A stretch of DNA of 64,000 nt from contig JAKBAD010000002.1 in NCBI GenBank assembly GCA_021809435.1, forward strand, positions 448,042 to 512,041. The letters are read 5' to 3'. The translations under genes and the position numbers were made by a program. The notes under the pieces are model-generated. The model was given only the letters and a program-made list of their open reading frames with translations, ran no database searches and was not told the DNA's origin. Below, piece by piece: positions 41,308 through 50,331 of the stretch (position 1 is its first letter; the number at the start of each line of letters is the position of its first letter). This DNA is from Pseudomonadota bacterium. GTDB lineage: Bacteria; Pseudomonadota; Alphaproteobacteria; Acetobacterales; Acetobacteraceae.

Positions 41308-41787
41308 CTAACATTTTGGCACCAAAACGGCGGATGCCCCTTCACCCGTCCGGGCTAAGGCCCGTAATTTGGAAACTGGGACCATGTATTTGTTATCCCG
41401 GGTGGAGTGCCGGGCGATTGCTTTCACCGCGGAGAAGTTACCGAAATAGACCTCCTCCCAAGTGCCGTCCAAGCCAACTTTCAAAACTAGCATCAGGTCT
41501 GCCTCCCCCCGAAAGCCAATCTGCTCAGCGGCATGGCTGGTTTTGATCTGCACTGTTTTTCCATCTTCGGTGATTGCGTCGAAACCCGCAGTAACGGCTT
41601 CAGATTTCGTGAAGCCATAGTGATTGATCGCGACAAACTCACCATAGTCACCGAGTAAATTACCCATCCCCGCCCACCTGAATTCCGGGGCTAAACACCT
41701 TAGCGCATTTTGGGCGCTAAACAGCGTTGCCATAATATGCCTGATCGCTTCGACCTTCTGGTCATGACTGAGGGGGGATTGGTTCAT
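41308..41787 (-). CDS. Orphan protein with PD-(D/E)XK nuclease-like core
   Basis: The 159-residue protein has the order GDYGEFVAI (residues 46-54), GFDAITEDGKTVQIKTSHA (68-85), and a beta-rich C-terminal half. The glutamate of the first helix, the aspartate of GFD and the QIK (Lys82) resemble a degenerate PD-(D/E)XK active site. It has fewer strong GC-third codons than its neighbours, suggesting acquisition. I recognise no named family with certainty (it resembles DUF6998-type proteins). It is not next to a methyltransferase or toxin-antitoxin gene. Confidence 0.55.
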   Translation of the reverse strand: MNQSPLSHDQKVEAIRHIMATLFSAQNALRCLAPEFRWAGMGNLLGDYGEFVAINHYGFTKSEAVTAGFDAITEDGKTVQIKTSHAAEQIGFRGEADLMLVLKVGLDGTWEEVYFGNFSAVKAIARHSTRDNKYMVPVSKLRALARTGEGASAVLVPKC

Positions 41788-41813
41788 CTAGACGAACAAA
41801 GGGCGCATCGTAT

Positions 41814-43295
41814 TCATGGTGAAACCGGCACCCAGCGGGGGCCGGGGTCGGCGCCGGAGGCATCGTCGCCATTGACCAGGAAGGTGGGCGGCACGTCGCC
41901 CAATTGCTTGATGGCGGCGAGAACATCGGCGGGCGATGCGACCAGCGTGCCGCTGACCTGGGTGATTTCATCGCCCGCCACGATGCCCGCGCGCCCCGCC
42001 GGGCCGGTGGCGGAGACGACATTGGCGCCCGCGCCATCGGCGGCGGGGGACAGGGCCAGGCCGAACCTGGCCAGCTTGAGCGGCGGCGCGGTTTTGGGCG
42101 GCGGCGTGGCGATGGCTTCGCCCAGCGAGGCCGGCGGCGTGGCGACGGTGAGGCTGGCGCTGTGCACCGCGCCCGCGCGCCAGAACGTGACCGGGACGGT
42201 GGTGCCGGCCTCGATTTCGGCGGTGCGGATGGTGAGGTCGTGGGTGTTGGCGATGGCCACGCCGCCCAGGGTGAGCACCACGTCACCCGCCTGCAGCACG
42301 CCCTGGGCGGGGCCGCTGGGCGTGACCGAGCCGACCAGCGCGCCCGAGAGGCTGTGAAGCCCGAGCAATTGCTGCACCGGGGGGGTGAGGTCTTCGATGC
42401 TTAAGCCCAGCCAGCCGCGATTCATGGCGCCGTGGTCGGCGAGGGCGCGGGCCACGGGGGCGACCATGGCGGAGGGGATGGCGAAGCCGATGCCGTCTGA
42501 CGTGCCGGTGGGGCTTTCGATGGCGGAATCGATGCCGATGACCTCGCCCGCGGCGTTGAACAGCGGGCCGCCGGAATTGCCTTTGTTGATGGCGGCGTCG
42601 GTCTGGATGAAATCATCGAAATCGGTGTCGCCGATCTGGCGGTGCAGGGCGCTGACAATGCCCGCCGTGGCGGTGCCGTTGAGGCCGAGCGGGTTGCCCA
42701 CGGCCAGCACCGGGTCGCCGATGGCGACCTTGGCGGAGTCTCCGAATTTCAGGCTGGGCAGCGGGTGGCCGGCATCGATTTTGAGCACGGCGAGGTCGGC
42801 GTGTTTGTCCTGACCGACGATTTTGGCGGTGTAGACCGAACCGTCGGGGAAGGTGACGGTGACGGCGTTGGCGTTGTCGATGACATGCTCGTTGGTGACG
42901 ATGAAGCCGCGCGGGTCGAAGACGAAGCCCGAGCCGAAGGATTCGATGATTTTGGGCGGCGGGATGATTTCGGTGGCGGCGGCGTTGGAGGCGGTGGCGG
43001 CGGTTTTTTGGAAGGCGCTGTTGTCGGTGCCGTTATCGCCCTGATCGCCTCCCTGGTCGCTACCCTGGTCACCCTGATCGTCTTGAGCGCCGGGGCCGCC
43101 ATTGTCATCGCCATTCGAGCCGCTGTCATCCGTGGCGGCGGGGCTATCGCTGGCGGGGGCCATGGCGGCGATGCTGACCACGGCGGGCATGACCCGCGCG
43201 GCGATTTGGGCCAGGGAGGGGGTGAGCGGGTCGGCATGGGCACAGGCCGCGAACGCGGTGAAGCCAAGCGCCAGGGCATGACGGAAGGAACGCAT
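41814..43295 (-). CDS. DegP/HtrA-type periplasmic serine protease with acidic linker
   Basis: The 493-residue protein has a signal peptide (about 1-21), an unusual Asp/Gln/Gly-rich linker at residues 50-92, a trypsin-like domain with His137 (TNEHVIDN), Asp167 (KHADLAVL) and Ser241 (KGNSGGPLF), and two PDZ domains (about 305-395 and 400-490). HtrA proteins degrade and refold misfolded envelope proteins. The start is the ATG at 43295; the frame extends far upstream across the divergent mrp gene but that part is antisense. It is divergent from mrp with 63 bases between. Confidence 0.93.
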   Translation of the reverse strand: MRSFRHALALGFTAFAACAHADPLTPSLAQIAARVMPAVVSIAAMAPASDSPAATDDSGSNGDDNGGPGAQDDQGDQGSDQGGDQGDNGTDNSAFQKTAATASNAAATEIIPPPKIIESFGSGFVFDPRGFIVTNEHVIDNANAVTVTFPDGSVYTAKIVGQDKHADLAVLKIDAGHPLPSLKFGDSAKVAIGDPVLAVGNPLGLNGTATAGIVSALHRQIGDTDFDDFIQTDAAINKGNSGGPLFNAAGEVIGIDSAIESPTGTSDGIGFAIPSAMVAPVARALADHGAMNRGWLGLSIEDLTPPVQQLLGLHSLSGALVGSVTPSGPAQGVLQAGDVVLTLGGVAIANTHDLTIRTAEIEAGTTVPVTFWRAGAVHSASLTVATPPASLGEAIATPPPKTAPPLKLARFGLALSPAADGAGANVVSATGPAGRAGIVAGDEITQVSGTLVASPADVLAAIKQLGDVPPTFLVNGDDASGADPGPRWVPVSP

Positions 43296-43358
43296 GGAAA
43301 GAGTGTGCGGTGGGGGCGCGATCTTATCAAGAGGGAAGCAAGGCTCTATGTGAGGGGC

Positions 43359-44357
43359 ATGAATGAAAATGATGTCCGCGCCGCGCTGGCGCCTTTTGGG
43401 ATGAATGGCCGGATTGACGGCGTGTTCGTGAAAGACGGGCTGGTGCAGGTGAGCCTGACCGCCACGCGCGAGGAGGCGGCCAGGCTGGAGCCCATGCGCC
43501 GCGACATGGCGGCGGCGCTGGGCGATATGCCGGGCGTGAAGAACGCCACCGTGATGTTCACCGCCGCCAAGGCCCCCGAGCCCGAAGCGCCCCCTGCCCT
43601 GCTGAAGGAGGTGGCGCATGTGGTGGCGGTGGCCTCGGGCAAGGGGGGGGTTGGCAAATCGACCGTGGCGACCAACCTGGCCCTGGCGCTGGCCGCCGGT
43701 GGGCTGCGGGTGGGGCTGTTGGATGCCGATATTTATGGCCCCTCGCTGCCGACCATGCTGGGCAGCCATGCCAAGCCCGAAGTGCGGGACGGGCTGATTG
43801 AGCCGCTGGAGCGGTTTGGGGTGAAGATGATGTCGATCGGGCTGCTGGTGCCGCCCGAAAAGGCGCTGGTGTGGCGCGGGCCGATGGTGATGGGGGCGCT
43901 GAACCAGATGCTGGGGCAGGTGAATTGGGGGCGGCTGGATGTGTTGGTGGTGGATTTGCCCCCCGGCACCGGCGATGCCCAGCTGACCCTGGCGCAAAAG
44001 GCCAAGCCGGATGGGGCGGTGATTGTCTCGACGCCTCAGGATGTGGCGCTGATAGACGCGCGGCGCGGCACGCAGATGTTTGCCCAGGTGAATGTGCCGG
44101 TGCTCGGAATTGTGGAGAATATGAGCTATTTCTGCTGCCCCAATTGCGGGCACAGGGCGGAGATTTTTGGCCATGGCGGGGCGCGGGCGGAGGCTGAGAA
44201 GATCGGCGTGCCGTTTTTGGGGGAAATTCCGCTTGAGCTGGCGGTGCGGGAAAGCGGGGATGCCGGGCGGCCGGTGATTTTGGCCGCCCCCCAAAGCGCG
44301 GCGGCGCTGGCGTTCACGGCGCTGGGCGCGCGCGTGCGGGGTGCGCTCGGGGCATGA
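43359..44357 (+). CDS. Mrp/ApbC-family iron-sulfur cluster carrier ATPase
   Basis: The 332-residue protein has an N-terminal DUF59/MIP18-like domain (residues 1-70), a P-loop ATPase of the Mrp/NBP35 type with the deviant Walker A SGKGGVGKST (residues 93-102), DLPPGTGDAQLTL, and the CPNC cluster-binding motif in ENMSYFCCPNCGH. It is expected to transfer Fe-S clusters to apoproteins. Start at the ATG at 43359 with GAGGGG upstream. It overlaps holC by 4 bases. Confidence 0.92.
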   Translation: MNENDVRAALAPFGMNGRIDGVFVKDGLVQVSLTATREEAARLEPMRRDMAAALGDMPGVKNATVMFTAAKAPEPEAPPALLKEVAHVVAVASGKGGVGKSTVATNLALALAAGGLRVGLLDADIYGPSLPTMLGSHAKPEVRDGLIEPLERFGVKMMSIGLLVPPEKALVWRGPMVMGALNQMLGQVNWGRLDVLVVDLPPGTGDAQLTLAQKAKPDGAVIVSTPQDVALIDARRGTQMFAQVNVPVLGIVENMSYFCCPNCGHRAEIFGHGGARAEAEKIGVPFLGEIPLELAVRESGDAGRPVILAAPQSAAALAFTALGARVRGALGA

Positions 44358-44803
44358 GCCAGATCGGGTTTTACCATCTGACGCGCTCGGATTTGTTTGC
44401 CGCCCTGCCCGCCCTGCTGGGGCGCACGCTGGCGGCGAAGGAGACCGCGCTGGTGGTGTGCCCCGATGAGGCGACGCTGCGGGTTATGGATGAACGGCTA
44501 TGGACCTGCGCCAGCCCCGACTGGCTGCCCCATGGCACCGCCGCCACGCCCCACCCCGAATGGCAACCGGTGTTTTTGACGCTTATAGCCGAGGAGAACC
44601 CGGCAAAGGCGCGGTTTTTATTTTGCGTGAATGGCGCGGGGGCTGATGCGGCTTCTGGCTTTGCGCGGGTGTTTGATTTGTTTGACGGCAATGACCCGGA
44701 CGCGGTGGCCGCCGCGCGCGGGCGCTGGAAAGCCGCCAAGGAGGCCGGGTATGAGCTGGCTTATTGGAAGCAGGAAGAGAGCGGATGGGTCAAGGCGGGT
44801 TAA
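44354..44803 (+). CDS. holC: DNA polymerase III chi subunit
   Basis: HolC links the clamp loader to SSB. The 149-residue protein starts IGFYHLTRSDL and contains LPALLGRTLAAKETALVVC, and DWLPHGTAATPHPEWQPVFLT, typical of alphaproteobacterial chi. It is translationally coupled to mrp (ATGA overlap). The start is 4 bases before the mrp stop; it precedes the LysE gene by 9 bases. Confidence 0.9.
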   Translation: MSQIGFYHLTRSDLFAALPALLGRTLAAKETALVVCPDEATLRVMDERLWTCASPDWLPHGTAATPHPEWQPVFLTLIAEENPAKARFLFCVNGAGADAASGFARVFDLFDGNDPDAVAAARGRWKAAKEAGYELAYWKQEESGWVKAG

Positions 44804-44812
44804 GGTGATGAC

Positions 44813-45436
44813 ATGATTGATCTTCCTCTGCTGCTGGCGTTTCTGGCTGCCGCCTCGGTGCTGACGATCACGCCGGGGGTGGATACGGCGATGGTGCTGC
44901 GCGCCGCGGCGGTGGAGGGGCGGCGGTCGGCGGCCTTGGCGGCGTTTGGTGTTGCCTTGGGCTGTCTTTGCTGGGGGGCGATTGCCGCGCTGGGGCTGGG
45001 CGCGCTGCTTCGGGCATCTGAGGTGGGCTACGCGGTCGTTAAATTCGCGGGCGCGGCGTATCTTGTGGCGCTGGGGGTCAGGCTGTTGGCGAAGCCACGC
45101 ACGGCTTTGACGGAAGCGGGGCGCCCGAAGGGACGGCCAGGCGGGGCGTTCTGGAGAGGGGTTTTCACCAACCTCCTGAATCCGAAAGTGGGGTTGTTCT
45201 ACGTGACGTTCCTGCCGCAATTCGTGCCGCCGCATAGGGGCGTCGCGGGATATTCGTTTGGTCTGGCCTGCCTGCATGTGGCTTTGACACTCGCCTGGTT
45301 CGCGGTGCTGATTGCCGCCACGGCGCCTGTGGGCAAATTTCTCCTGCGCCCCAAGGCCGTGAAAATTCTGGACCGCCTGACCGGCGGCATTTTCGTGGCG
45401 TTTGGGATCAGGCTGGCGACGTCGACGGTTCGTTGA
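44813..45436 (+). CDS. LysE/RhtB-family amino-acid exporter
   Basis: The 207-residue protein has six hydrophobic segments and the LysE/RhtB signature: ITPGVDTAMVLRAAAVEGRRSAALAAFGVALGC near residues 19-51, KFAGAAYLVALGVRLL, and FTNLLNPKVGLFYVTFLPQF near 120. It exports a neutral or basic amino acid or derivative; the substrate is not inferable. It lies at the 3' end of a mrp-holC-lysE cluster. Confidence 0.9.
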   Translation: MIDLPLLLAFLAAASVLTITPGVDTAMVLRAAAVEGRRSAALAAFGVALGCLCWGAIAALGLGALLRASEVGYAVVKFAGAAYLVALGVRLLAKPRTALTEAGRPKGRPGGAFWRGVFTNLLNPKVGLFYVTFLPQFVPPHRGVAGYSFGLACLHVALTLAWFAVLIAATAPVGKFLLRPKAVKILDRLTGGIFVAFGIRLATSTVR

Positions 45437-45443
45437 TGAGCCG

Positions 45444-45462
45444 CGCCCCCGGGGGCGGAGTT
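45444..45462 (+). terminator. Short GC hairpin after the LysE gene
   Basis: A 7-bp stem (CGCCCCC with GGGGGCG, no loop) is followed by GAGTTTTA on the plus strand, between convergent genes. It is a weak terminator candidate. Confidence 0.35.
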
Positions 45463-45873
45463 TTACGACCGCACTTGGGTCAGCCAGTCTTCGAGGTTGT
45501 AGTAATTGGTGACGCGGGTGATTTTGCCCTGGGCGATGGTGAAGAACGCGCCGCCGGGCAAGAGGTAACGCTGGCCTGAGGCCTCGGGGAGGCCGGGCTG
45601 GGTGGTGAGATATTGGCCGTGCACGACATATTCGGCCGCCGCGCGGGTGCCGTCAGGCGTGGCTATGATGACGATATCGGTGAGGCGCTCGGCATAGGCG
45701 CGCTGCATGTCGGCCATGAAGGCCGCGAAAGCGGGTTTGCCGTGTTCGGGCGCGCCTTGGTTGATGTCGTGGCGGACATCATCGGCGAGCAGGGCGAGCA
45801 TGGCTTGGGCGTCGCCGGCGTTGAAGGCGTTGTAATAGGCGGTGATGAGGGCGAGGGTGGCGGCGTGGGGCAT
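45463..45873 (-). CDS. SnoaL/NTF2-like ketosteroid-isomerase-related protein
   Basis: The 136-residue protein has the NTF2-like fold pattern: YYNAFNAGDAQAMLALLADDVRHDINQG near residues 13-40, and TRVTNYYNLEDWLTQV at the end. Members include ketosteroid isomerases, polyketide cyclases and stress proteins; no catalytic residues allow a specific call. It is directly downstream of mutL (9 bases), so may ride on that transcript. Confidence 0.75.
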   Translation of the reverse strand: MPHAATLALITAYYNAFNAGDAQAMLALLADDVRHDINQGAPEHGKPAFAAFMADMQRAYAERLTDIVIIATPDGTRAAAEYVVHGQYLTTQPGLPEASGQRYLLPGGAFFTIAQGKITRVTNYYNLEDWLTQVRS

Positions 45874-45882
45874 GGTTTGCTT

Positions 45883-47634
45883 TCAGGCGCGGCGGCCGAA
45901 GAGTTTTTCGAGGTCGGATTCTGACAGGCGCAGAAAGGTTGGGCGGCCATGGGCGCAGGTGGCGGCACGGGGGGTGGCTTCCATGTCGCGCAGCAGGCTG
46001 TCCATTTCCTCATAGGCGAGTTTGCGCCCGGCGCGGATGGAGCGGTGGCAGGCGAGTCTGGCCAGGGCGGCGTCGAGCCTGGCTTCCAGGCTGAGCGCGG
46101 CGCCGCTTTCGGCGAAGTCCTCGGCCAGATCGCGGAGCAGGCCGGCGGCGTCGGGGTTTTTGAGCGCGGCGGGGGCGGAGCGGACCATGATGGCGCCGGG
46201 GCCGAAGGCTTCGATTTCGAGACCCAGCCGGGCGAGCAGGGGGGCTTCGGCCAGCAGGCGCTCGGCATCGAGGGGGGTGAAATCGACCACCACCGGCACC
46301 AGCAGTGGCTGGCTGGGCACGGCGCCCTCGCGGAAGGCGGCGCGGAGTTTTTCCTCGGTCAGGCGCTCATGGGCGGCGTGCTGATCGACGATGACGAGCG
46401 CGCCATCGGATGCCTGGGCGAGAATGTAGGTGTCGAGGATCTGGCCCAGGGGCGCGCCCAGCGGGTGATCGCGGTAGGAGGTTTCGGGCGGGGCTTGGGG
46501 CAGGCGCGCCTGGGGCGGGGCGTGGAAGCCGAGCTCGGCCTCGGCGAAGCCGCGCGCGGGGGCGCTGGGCGGCGGCGGGGCGCGGAAGCTGAAATGGGGC
46601 TGGCGCTGAGGCATGCTGGGCAGGGTGGCGATGGGAGCGAGGTCGAGCGAGACCGGCGTGGCCAAAGCGCGCCCGATGGCGCCGATGACCAGGGCGCGTA
46701 TGCCGTTCTGATCGGCGAAGCGCAGCTCGGTTTTGGCGGGGTGGACGTTCACATCCACCGCGTCAGGGGGGATGGTGAGGGTGAGTGCCGCCACGGGGTA
46801 GCGCCCGGCGGGGATGACCTCGCGGTAGGCCAGGCGGAGCGCCAGCTTGAGCACCGGGTCTTGCACCGGGCGGCCATTGACCACGAAGCTTTGCAGGGCG
46901 CCCGTGGCGCGGTTGAGCGCGGCCGGGCCGATGAAGCCCTGGAGCATGACACCTTCGCGCTCGGCGGTGAGGGGGATGAGGGAAGCGGCGGCCTCGCGCC
47001 CGAACAGGGCGCTGATGCGGGCGCGTTCGTCTTGAACGGGGACATCGAAGAGCACGCGCTCATCGGCCACCAGGCGAAACGCCACGTGTGGGGCGGAGAG
47101 TGCCAGGCGCCAGACGGCGCGCTCGGCGGCTTCGCCCTCGGCGCGGGGCGAGCGCAGAAATTTGCGGCGCGCGGGCGTGGCGTAGAACAGATCCTCGACG
47201 ATGGCGGTGGTACCGGGCAGGCCGGGGCTGGGCGCGATATCGCTGACGGCGCCGCCCGCCACGCGGATGCGCGCGGCCTCGGGCTGATGGGGGGGGCGCG
47301 AGATGAGGGTGAGCTTGGCCGCCGCGCCGATGGAGGGCAGCGCCTCGCCGCGAAAGCCCAGCGTGGGGATTTCGACCAGCGTTTCATCGCGCAGCTTTGA
47401 GGTGGCGTGGCGCTCGATGGCGAGCGGCAGCTCATCGGAAGGGATGCCGATGCCGTTATCGATGATCTCGATGCGCGCGATGCCGCCGCCGGCCAGAATG
47501 ACCTCGATACGGGTGGCGCGGGCATCCAGCGCGTTCTCAACCAGTTCCTTGACCGCCGCCGCCGGGCGCTCGATGACCTCGCCGGCGGCGATGCGGTTAA
47601 CGATGAGTTCTGGCAGGCGGCGAATGGCGGACAT
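45883..47634 (-). CDS. mutL: DNA mismatch repair protein MutL
   Basis: MutL couples MutS mismatch recognition to downstream excision. The 583-residue protein starts IRRLPELIVNRIAAGEVIERPAAAVKELVENALDA, the GHKL ATPase N-terminus, with DNGIGIP, TLGFRGEALPSI and the dimerisation C-terminal region. The C-terminal end CAHGRPTFLRL matches the usual metal-binding/endonuclease-region segment. Start at ATG 47634. The neighbours are unrelated to repair. Confidence 0.96.
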   Translation of the reverse strand: MSAIRRLPELIVNRIAAGEVIERPAAAVKELVENALDARATRIEVILAGGGIARIEIIDNGIGIPSDELPLAIERHATSKLRDETLVEIPTLGFRGEALPSIGAAAKLTLISRPPHQPEAARIRVAGGAVSDIAPSPGLPGTTAIVEDLFYATPARRKFLRSPRAEGEAAERAVWRLALSAPHVAFRLVADERVLFDVPVQDERARISALFGREAAASLIPLTAEREGVMLQGFIGPAALNRATGALQSFVVNGRPVQDPVLKLALRLAYREVIPAGRYPVAALTLTIPPDAVDVNVHPAKTELRFADQNGIRALVIGAIGRALATPVSLDLAPIATLPSMPQRQPHFSFRAPPPPSAPARGFAEAELGFHAPPQARLPQAPPETSYRDHPLGAPLGQILDTYILAQASDGALVIVDQHAAHERLTEEKLRAAFREGAVPSQPLLVPVVVDFTPLDAERLLAEAPLLARLGLEIEAFGPGAIMVRSAPAALKNPDAAGLLRDLAEDFAESGAALSLEARLDAALARLACHRSIRAGRKLAYEEMDSLLRDMEATPRAATCAHGRPTFLRLSESDLEKLFGRRA

Positions 47635-47673
47635 AAGCGGCGTTTAACACGGCCGCCCGAGTCTGGGGAAAGA

Positions 47674-49467
47674 TCAGGAGACGGCCGCGCCCATGGTGGC
47701 GCGGGCAACCGCGCGCGAGGCGGGCTCGCCGAGTAACGGCCCCTGGCCCGTGTGGCAGCCCTGGGCGCGGAGCTGGGTGAGCTGGGCCTCTTGCTCGATG
47801 CCGGGCGCGGTGACGGTGAGGTGCAAATTCGCCGCCAGGGAGAGGCTGGCGGCGACGATGGCATCGGCCGTTGGGTCTTGGCCGAGCTTTTGGGTGAAAC
47901 GCCGGTCGAGCTTGACGCGGGTGACGGGGAGGTTGACCAGCGCCCCCAGCGAGGAGGCGCCAGAGCCGAAATCTCCCAGTACCACCCCGATATTTTGCGC
48001 GCGCAAGGCGGTGATCAGGCTCAGGGCCTGCTCGCGGCGGGCGGCGAGCAGGGGTTCGCTCAGCTCGATCTCGAATTGTTCGGGTTTGAGGGCGGTTTTG
48101 CGCAAGACGGCCTGGAGGCGCGCGAACCAGTGAGGGTCTTGGAGCTGGGGGGCGCCGATGCCTAGCTCGACGCGCGGGGCGCCGGAGGCGTGCGCCTCGG
48201 TGCAGGCGCGCTCGATGAGCTGGGCGCCCAGCTCGAGCGCGAGGCCGGCCTCCTCGGCGGCTTTCATGAATTGCTCGGGCACCAGCAAGCCCTGGAGGGG
48301 ATGCTGCCAGCGGGGCAGAGCCTCGAACCCGGCGAGGCTCATGTCGCGCAGATTATAAATAGGCTGATATAGCAGGCGGATTTCACCGTGGCCGATGGCG
48401 CTGCGTACCTCATCGCGCAGATGGGCGGGGTCGGGGGGCGGCGGGGTTTCACGCACCACGGGGGCGGCGCGCAGGCGGGCCACATCTTCATGGCGGAACA
48501 TGTGCAGACGCCCGCCGCCCGCGCGCGCCGCCTGGGCCAGGGCCTGCTCGGCCGCCGCCATGAGCTGCGCGGCATCGGCCGCATGGTCGGGGCAAAGCGC
48601 CAGACCGATGGAAAGTTGCAACGTGACCAGCTGACCTTGGATGATGAAGGGTTCGCCGCAGGCGGCCATGATCTGACCGCCGAGCGAGAGGCCGCGATTG
48701 GGGGCGCTGGCGGCGGGCAGAAGCAGGGCGAATTTATCGCTGCCCAGGCGGGCGAAAATATCATCCTTGGCGAGCATGGCCCGCAGGCGCTCGGCAAATT
48801 GCCGCAGCAGCAGGTCGCCGGCATCGCGGCCGTGCTGTTCGTTCACGCGCTTGAACTGGTCGATATCGGCCAGAAACAGGGTGACGGTGCCGTGCCCCTG
48901 GTCGTTGGCGGCGACGGCCTGGCGCAGGAGTTGGGTGAAATACGCGCGGTTGGGCAGGTTGGTCAGCGGATCATAGTGGGCGAGGCTGGCGATTTTGGCG
49001 GCGTCTTCCGCGTGGCGGGAAATATCGCGCAGCGCCGTGGCGGTGGCGGGCTGACCGTCAAATTCCAGGGGACGCGAGGCGATCTCGACCAGGAGCTCGG
49101 TTTTGTTGGCGCGCAGGAGGTGGAAGCTGGCCATTTCGGGGCCCGGTGCCTCAAGCATGGCGCGGAAGGTGGCAACTTCATCGCCACGGGCGAGGGTGGC
49201 GAAATTCTGCCCCAGCCACTCGCGCTCACGGACCCCGAGCAGGCGGGTGAGCGCGCTGTTCATGAACAGGATCACGCCCTGGCGATGGATGAGCAGGCCA
49301 TCCAGGCTGGCATCGCCCAGGGCGCGGGCCCACAGGCGCTGGCTGGCTAATTGACGCTCGAACTCACGGCGGATGAAGGCGCCCTGGCCCCATAAAAACA
49401 CCAGTGCCCCGCCCAGCAGCGCGAGTGCCGCCAGCAGCCCGAACCCGATGATGCCTTGTGCCGACAT
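47674..49467 (-). CDS. Membrane PAS-GGDEF-EAL protein with both signature motifs degenerate
   Basis: The 597-residue protein has one membrane segment (5-27), a PAS-like domain (about 45-150), a GGDEF domain (160-325) and an EAL domain (345-585). In the cyclase domain GGDEF is GSDKF (242-246). In the phosphodiesterase domain EAL is present (382-384), but the DDFG metal-binding motif is GDFG (498-501) and the usual AEGVE is APGIE (554-558). Thus neither cyclic-di-GMP synthesis nor hydrolysis is expected; a receptor or scaffold role is more likely. The RVNEQHG and SSLGAL segments are conserved. Start ATG at 49467, single gene. Confidence 0.85.
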   Translation of the reverse strand: MSAQGIIGFGLLAALALLGGALVFLWGQGAFIRREFERQLASQRLWARALGDASLDGLLIHRQGVILFMNSALTRLLGVREREWLGQNFATLARGDEVATFRAMLEAPGPEMASFHLLRANKTELLVEIASRPLEFDGQPATATALRDISRHAEDAAKIASLAHYDPLTNLPNRAYFTQLLRQAVAANDQGHGTVTLFLADIDQFKRVNEQHGRDAGDLLLRQFAERLRAMLAKDDIFARLGSDKFALLLPAASAPNRGLSLGGQIMAACGEPFIIQGQLVTLQLSIGLALCPDHAADAAQLMAAAEQALAQAARAGGGRLHMFRHEDVARLRAAPVVRETPPPPDPAHLRDEVRSAIGHGEIRLLYQPIYNLRDMSLAGFEALPRWQHPLQGLLVPEQFMKAAEEAGLALELGAQLIERACTEAHASGAPRVELGIGAPQLQDPHWFARLQAVLRKTALKPEQFEIELSEPLLAARREQALSLITALRAQNIGVVLGDFGSGASSLGALVNLPVTRVKLDRRFTQKLGQDPTADAIVAASLSLAANLHLTVTAPGIEQEAQLTQLRAQGCHTGQGPLLGEPASRAVARATMGAAVS

Positions 49468-49607
49468 GGTACCGCGCCTCCGCGCCGAAGGGTAAATGGC
49501 TTAGTAAGAATGACGGGAAATGCTTAAACCTTGCTCAATGGCGTTTGGGAAAATACTGTTTGCCACGACGAACCAGCCGGACGCCGGCGAAGCCGCAGGG
49601 GGATTGG

Positions 49608-50324
49608 GTGAAAATTCTTGTGTTTCAGCATGCCGCCAGTGAACATCCGGGCAGTTTTGGTGAGGTGATGCGCGCGCGCGGGGTGGCATGGGACGCCGTG
49701 GAGCTTGATGAGGGCGAGCGGATTCCCGATTTGGCCGGGTACGATGCGCTGCTGGTGATGGGCGGGCCGATGGATGTGTGGGAAACCGACGCCCACCCCT
49801 GGCTGGTGGAGGAAATGGCGGCGATCAGGCGCTGGGTGGCGGCGGGGCGGCCTTATCTGGGTGTGTGTCTGGGCCACCAGCTGCTGGCCAGCGCCTTTGG
49901 TGGCCATGTGGCGACCATGGAACAAGGCCCGGAAGTGGGGATATTGCGCGTGGCGGTCGAGGACGATCCGCTGTTCGCGGGGATCGCCCCGGTATGCACC
50001 AGCTTTGAGTGGCATAATGCCGAAGTGAAGCGCCTACCCGAGGGCGCGAAACTGCTGGCGCGCGGCGCGCATTGCCCGGTGCAGGCGATGAAGCTGGGAC
50101 AGAATGCCTATGGCATTCAGTTTCACATGGAGCTGATGCACCATACCGCCGAGGCTTGGGCGGAAATGCCCGAATATCGCGCGGGGTTGGAGCGGGTGCG
50201 CGGCTCGCTGGCCGAGGTGCAGGCGGAAGTGACGGCCCATTTCGCGCCGCTTTACGCCCATGCGACGCAACTTTTTGGAAACTTCTTGACGATTGCGGAG
50301 ACCAGGGGAAGCGTGGCAACATAA
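49608..50324 (+). CDS. Class I glutamine amidotransferase-like protein (GATase1)
   Basis: The 238-residue protein is a free-standing class I GATase: MGGPMDVWETDAHPWL, the nucleophile elbow GVCLGHQLLA (Cys near residue 83), and the catalytic His-Glu in YGIQFHMEL. It resembles GMP-synthase-like amidotransferases of unknown acceptor. I start at the GTG at 49608 (GCAGGGGG upstream), because residues before it are non-conserved; an ATG at 49458 exists. Downstream is a secreted protein gene at 8 bases. Confidence 0.85.
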   Translation: MKILVFQHAASEHPGSFGEVMRARGVAWDAVELDEGERIPDLAGYDALLVMGGPMDVWETDAHPWLVEEMAAIRRWVAAGRPYLGVCLGHQLLASAFGGHVATMEQGPEVGILRVAVEDDPLFAGIAPVCTSFEWHNAEVKRLPEGAKLLARGAHCPVQAMKLGQNAYGIQFHMELMHHTAEAWAEMPEYRAGLERVRGSLAEVQAEVTAHFAPLYAHATQLFGNFLTIAETRGSVAT

Positions 50325-50331
50325 GGTTGCA

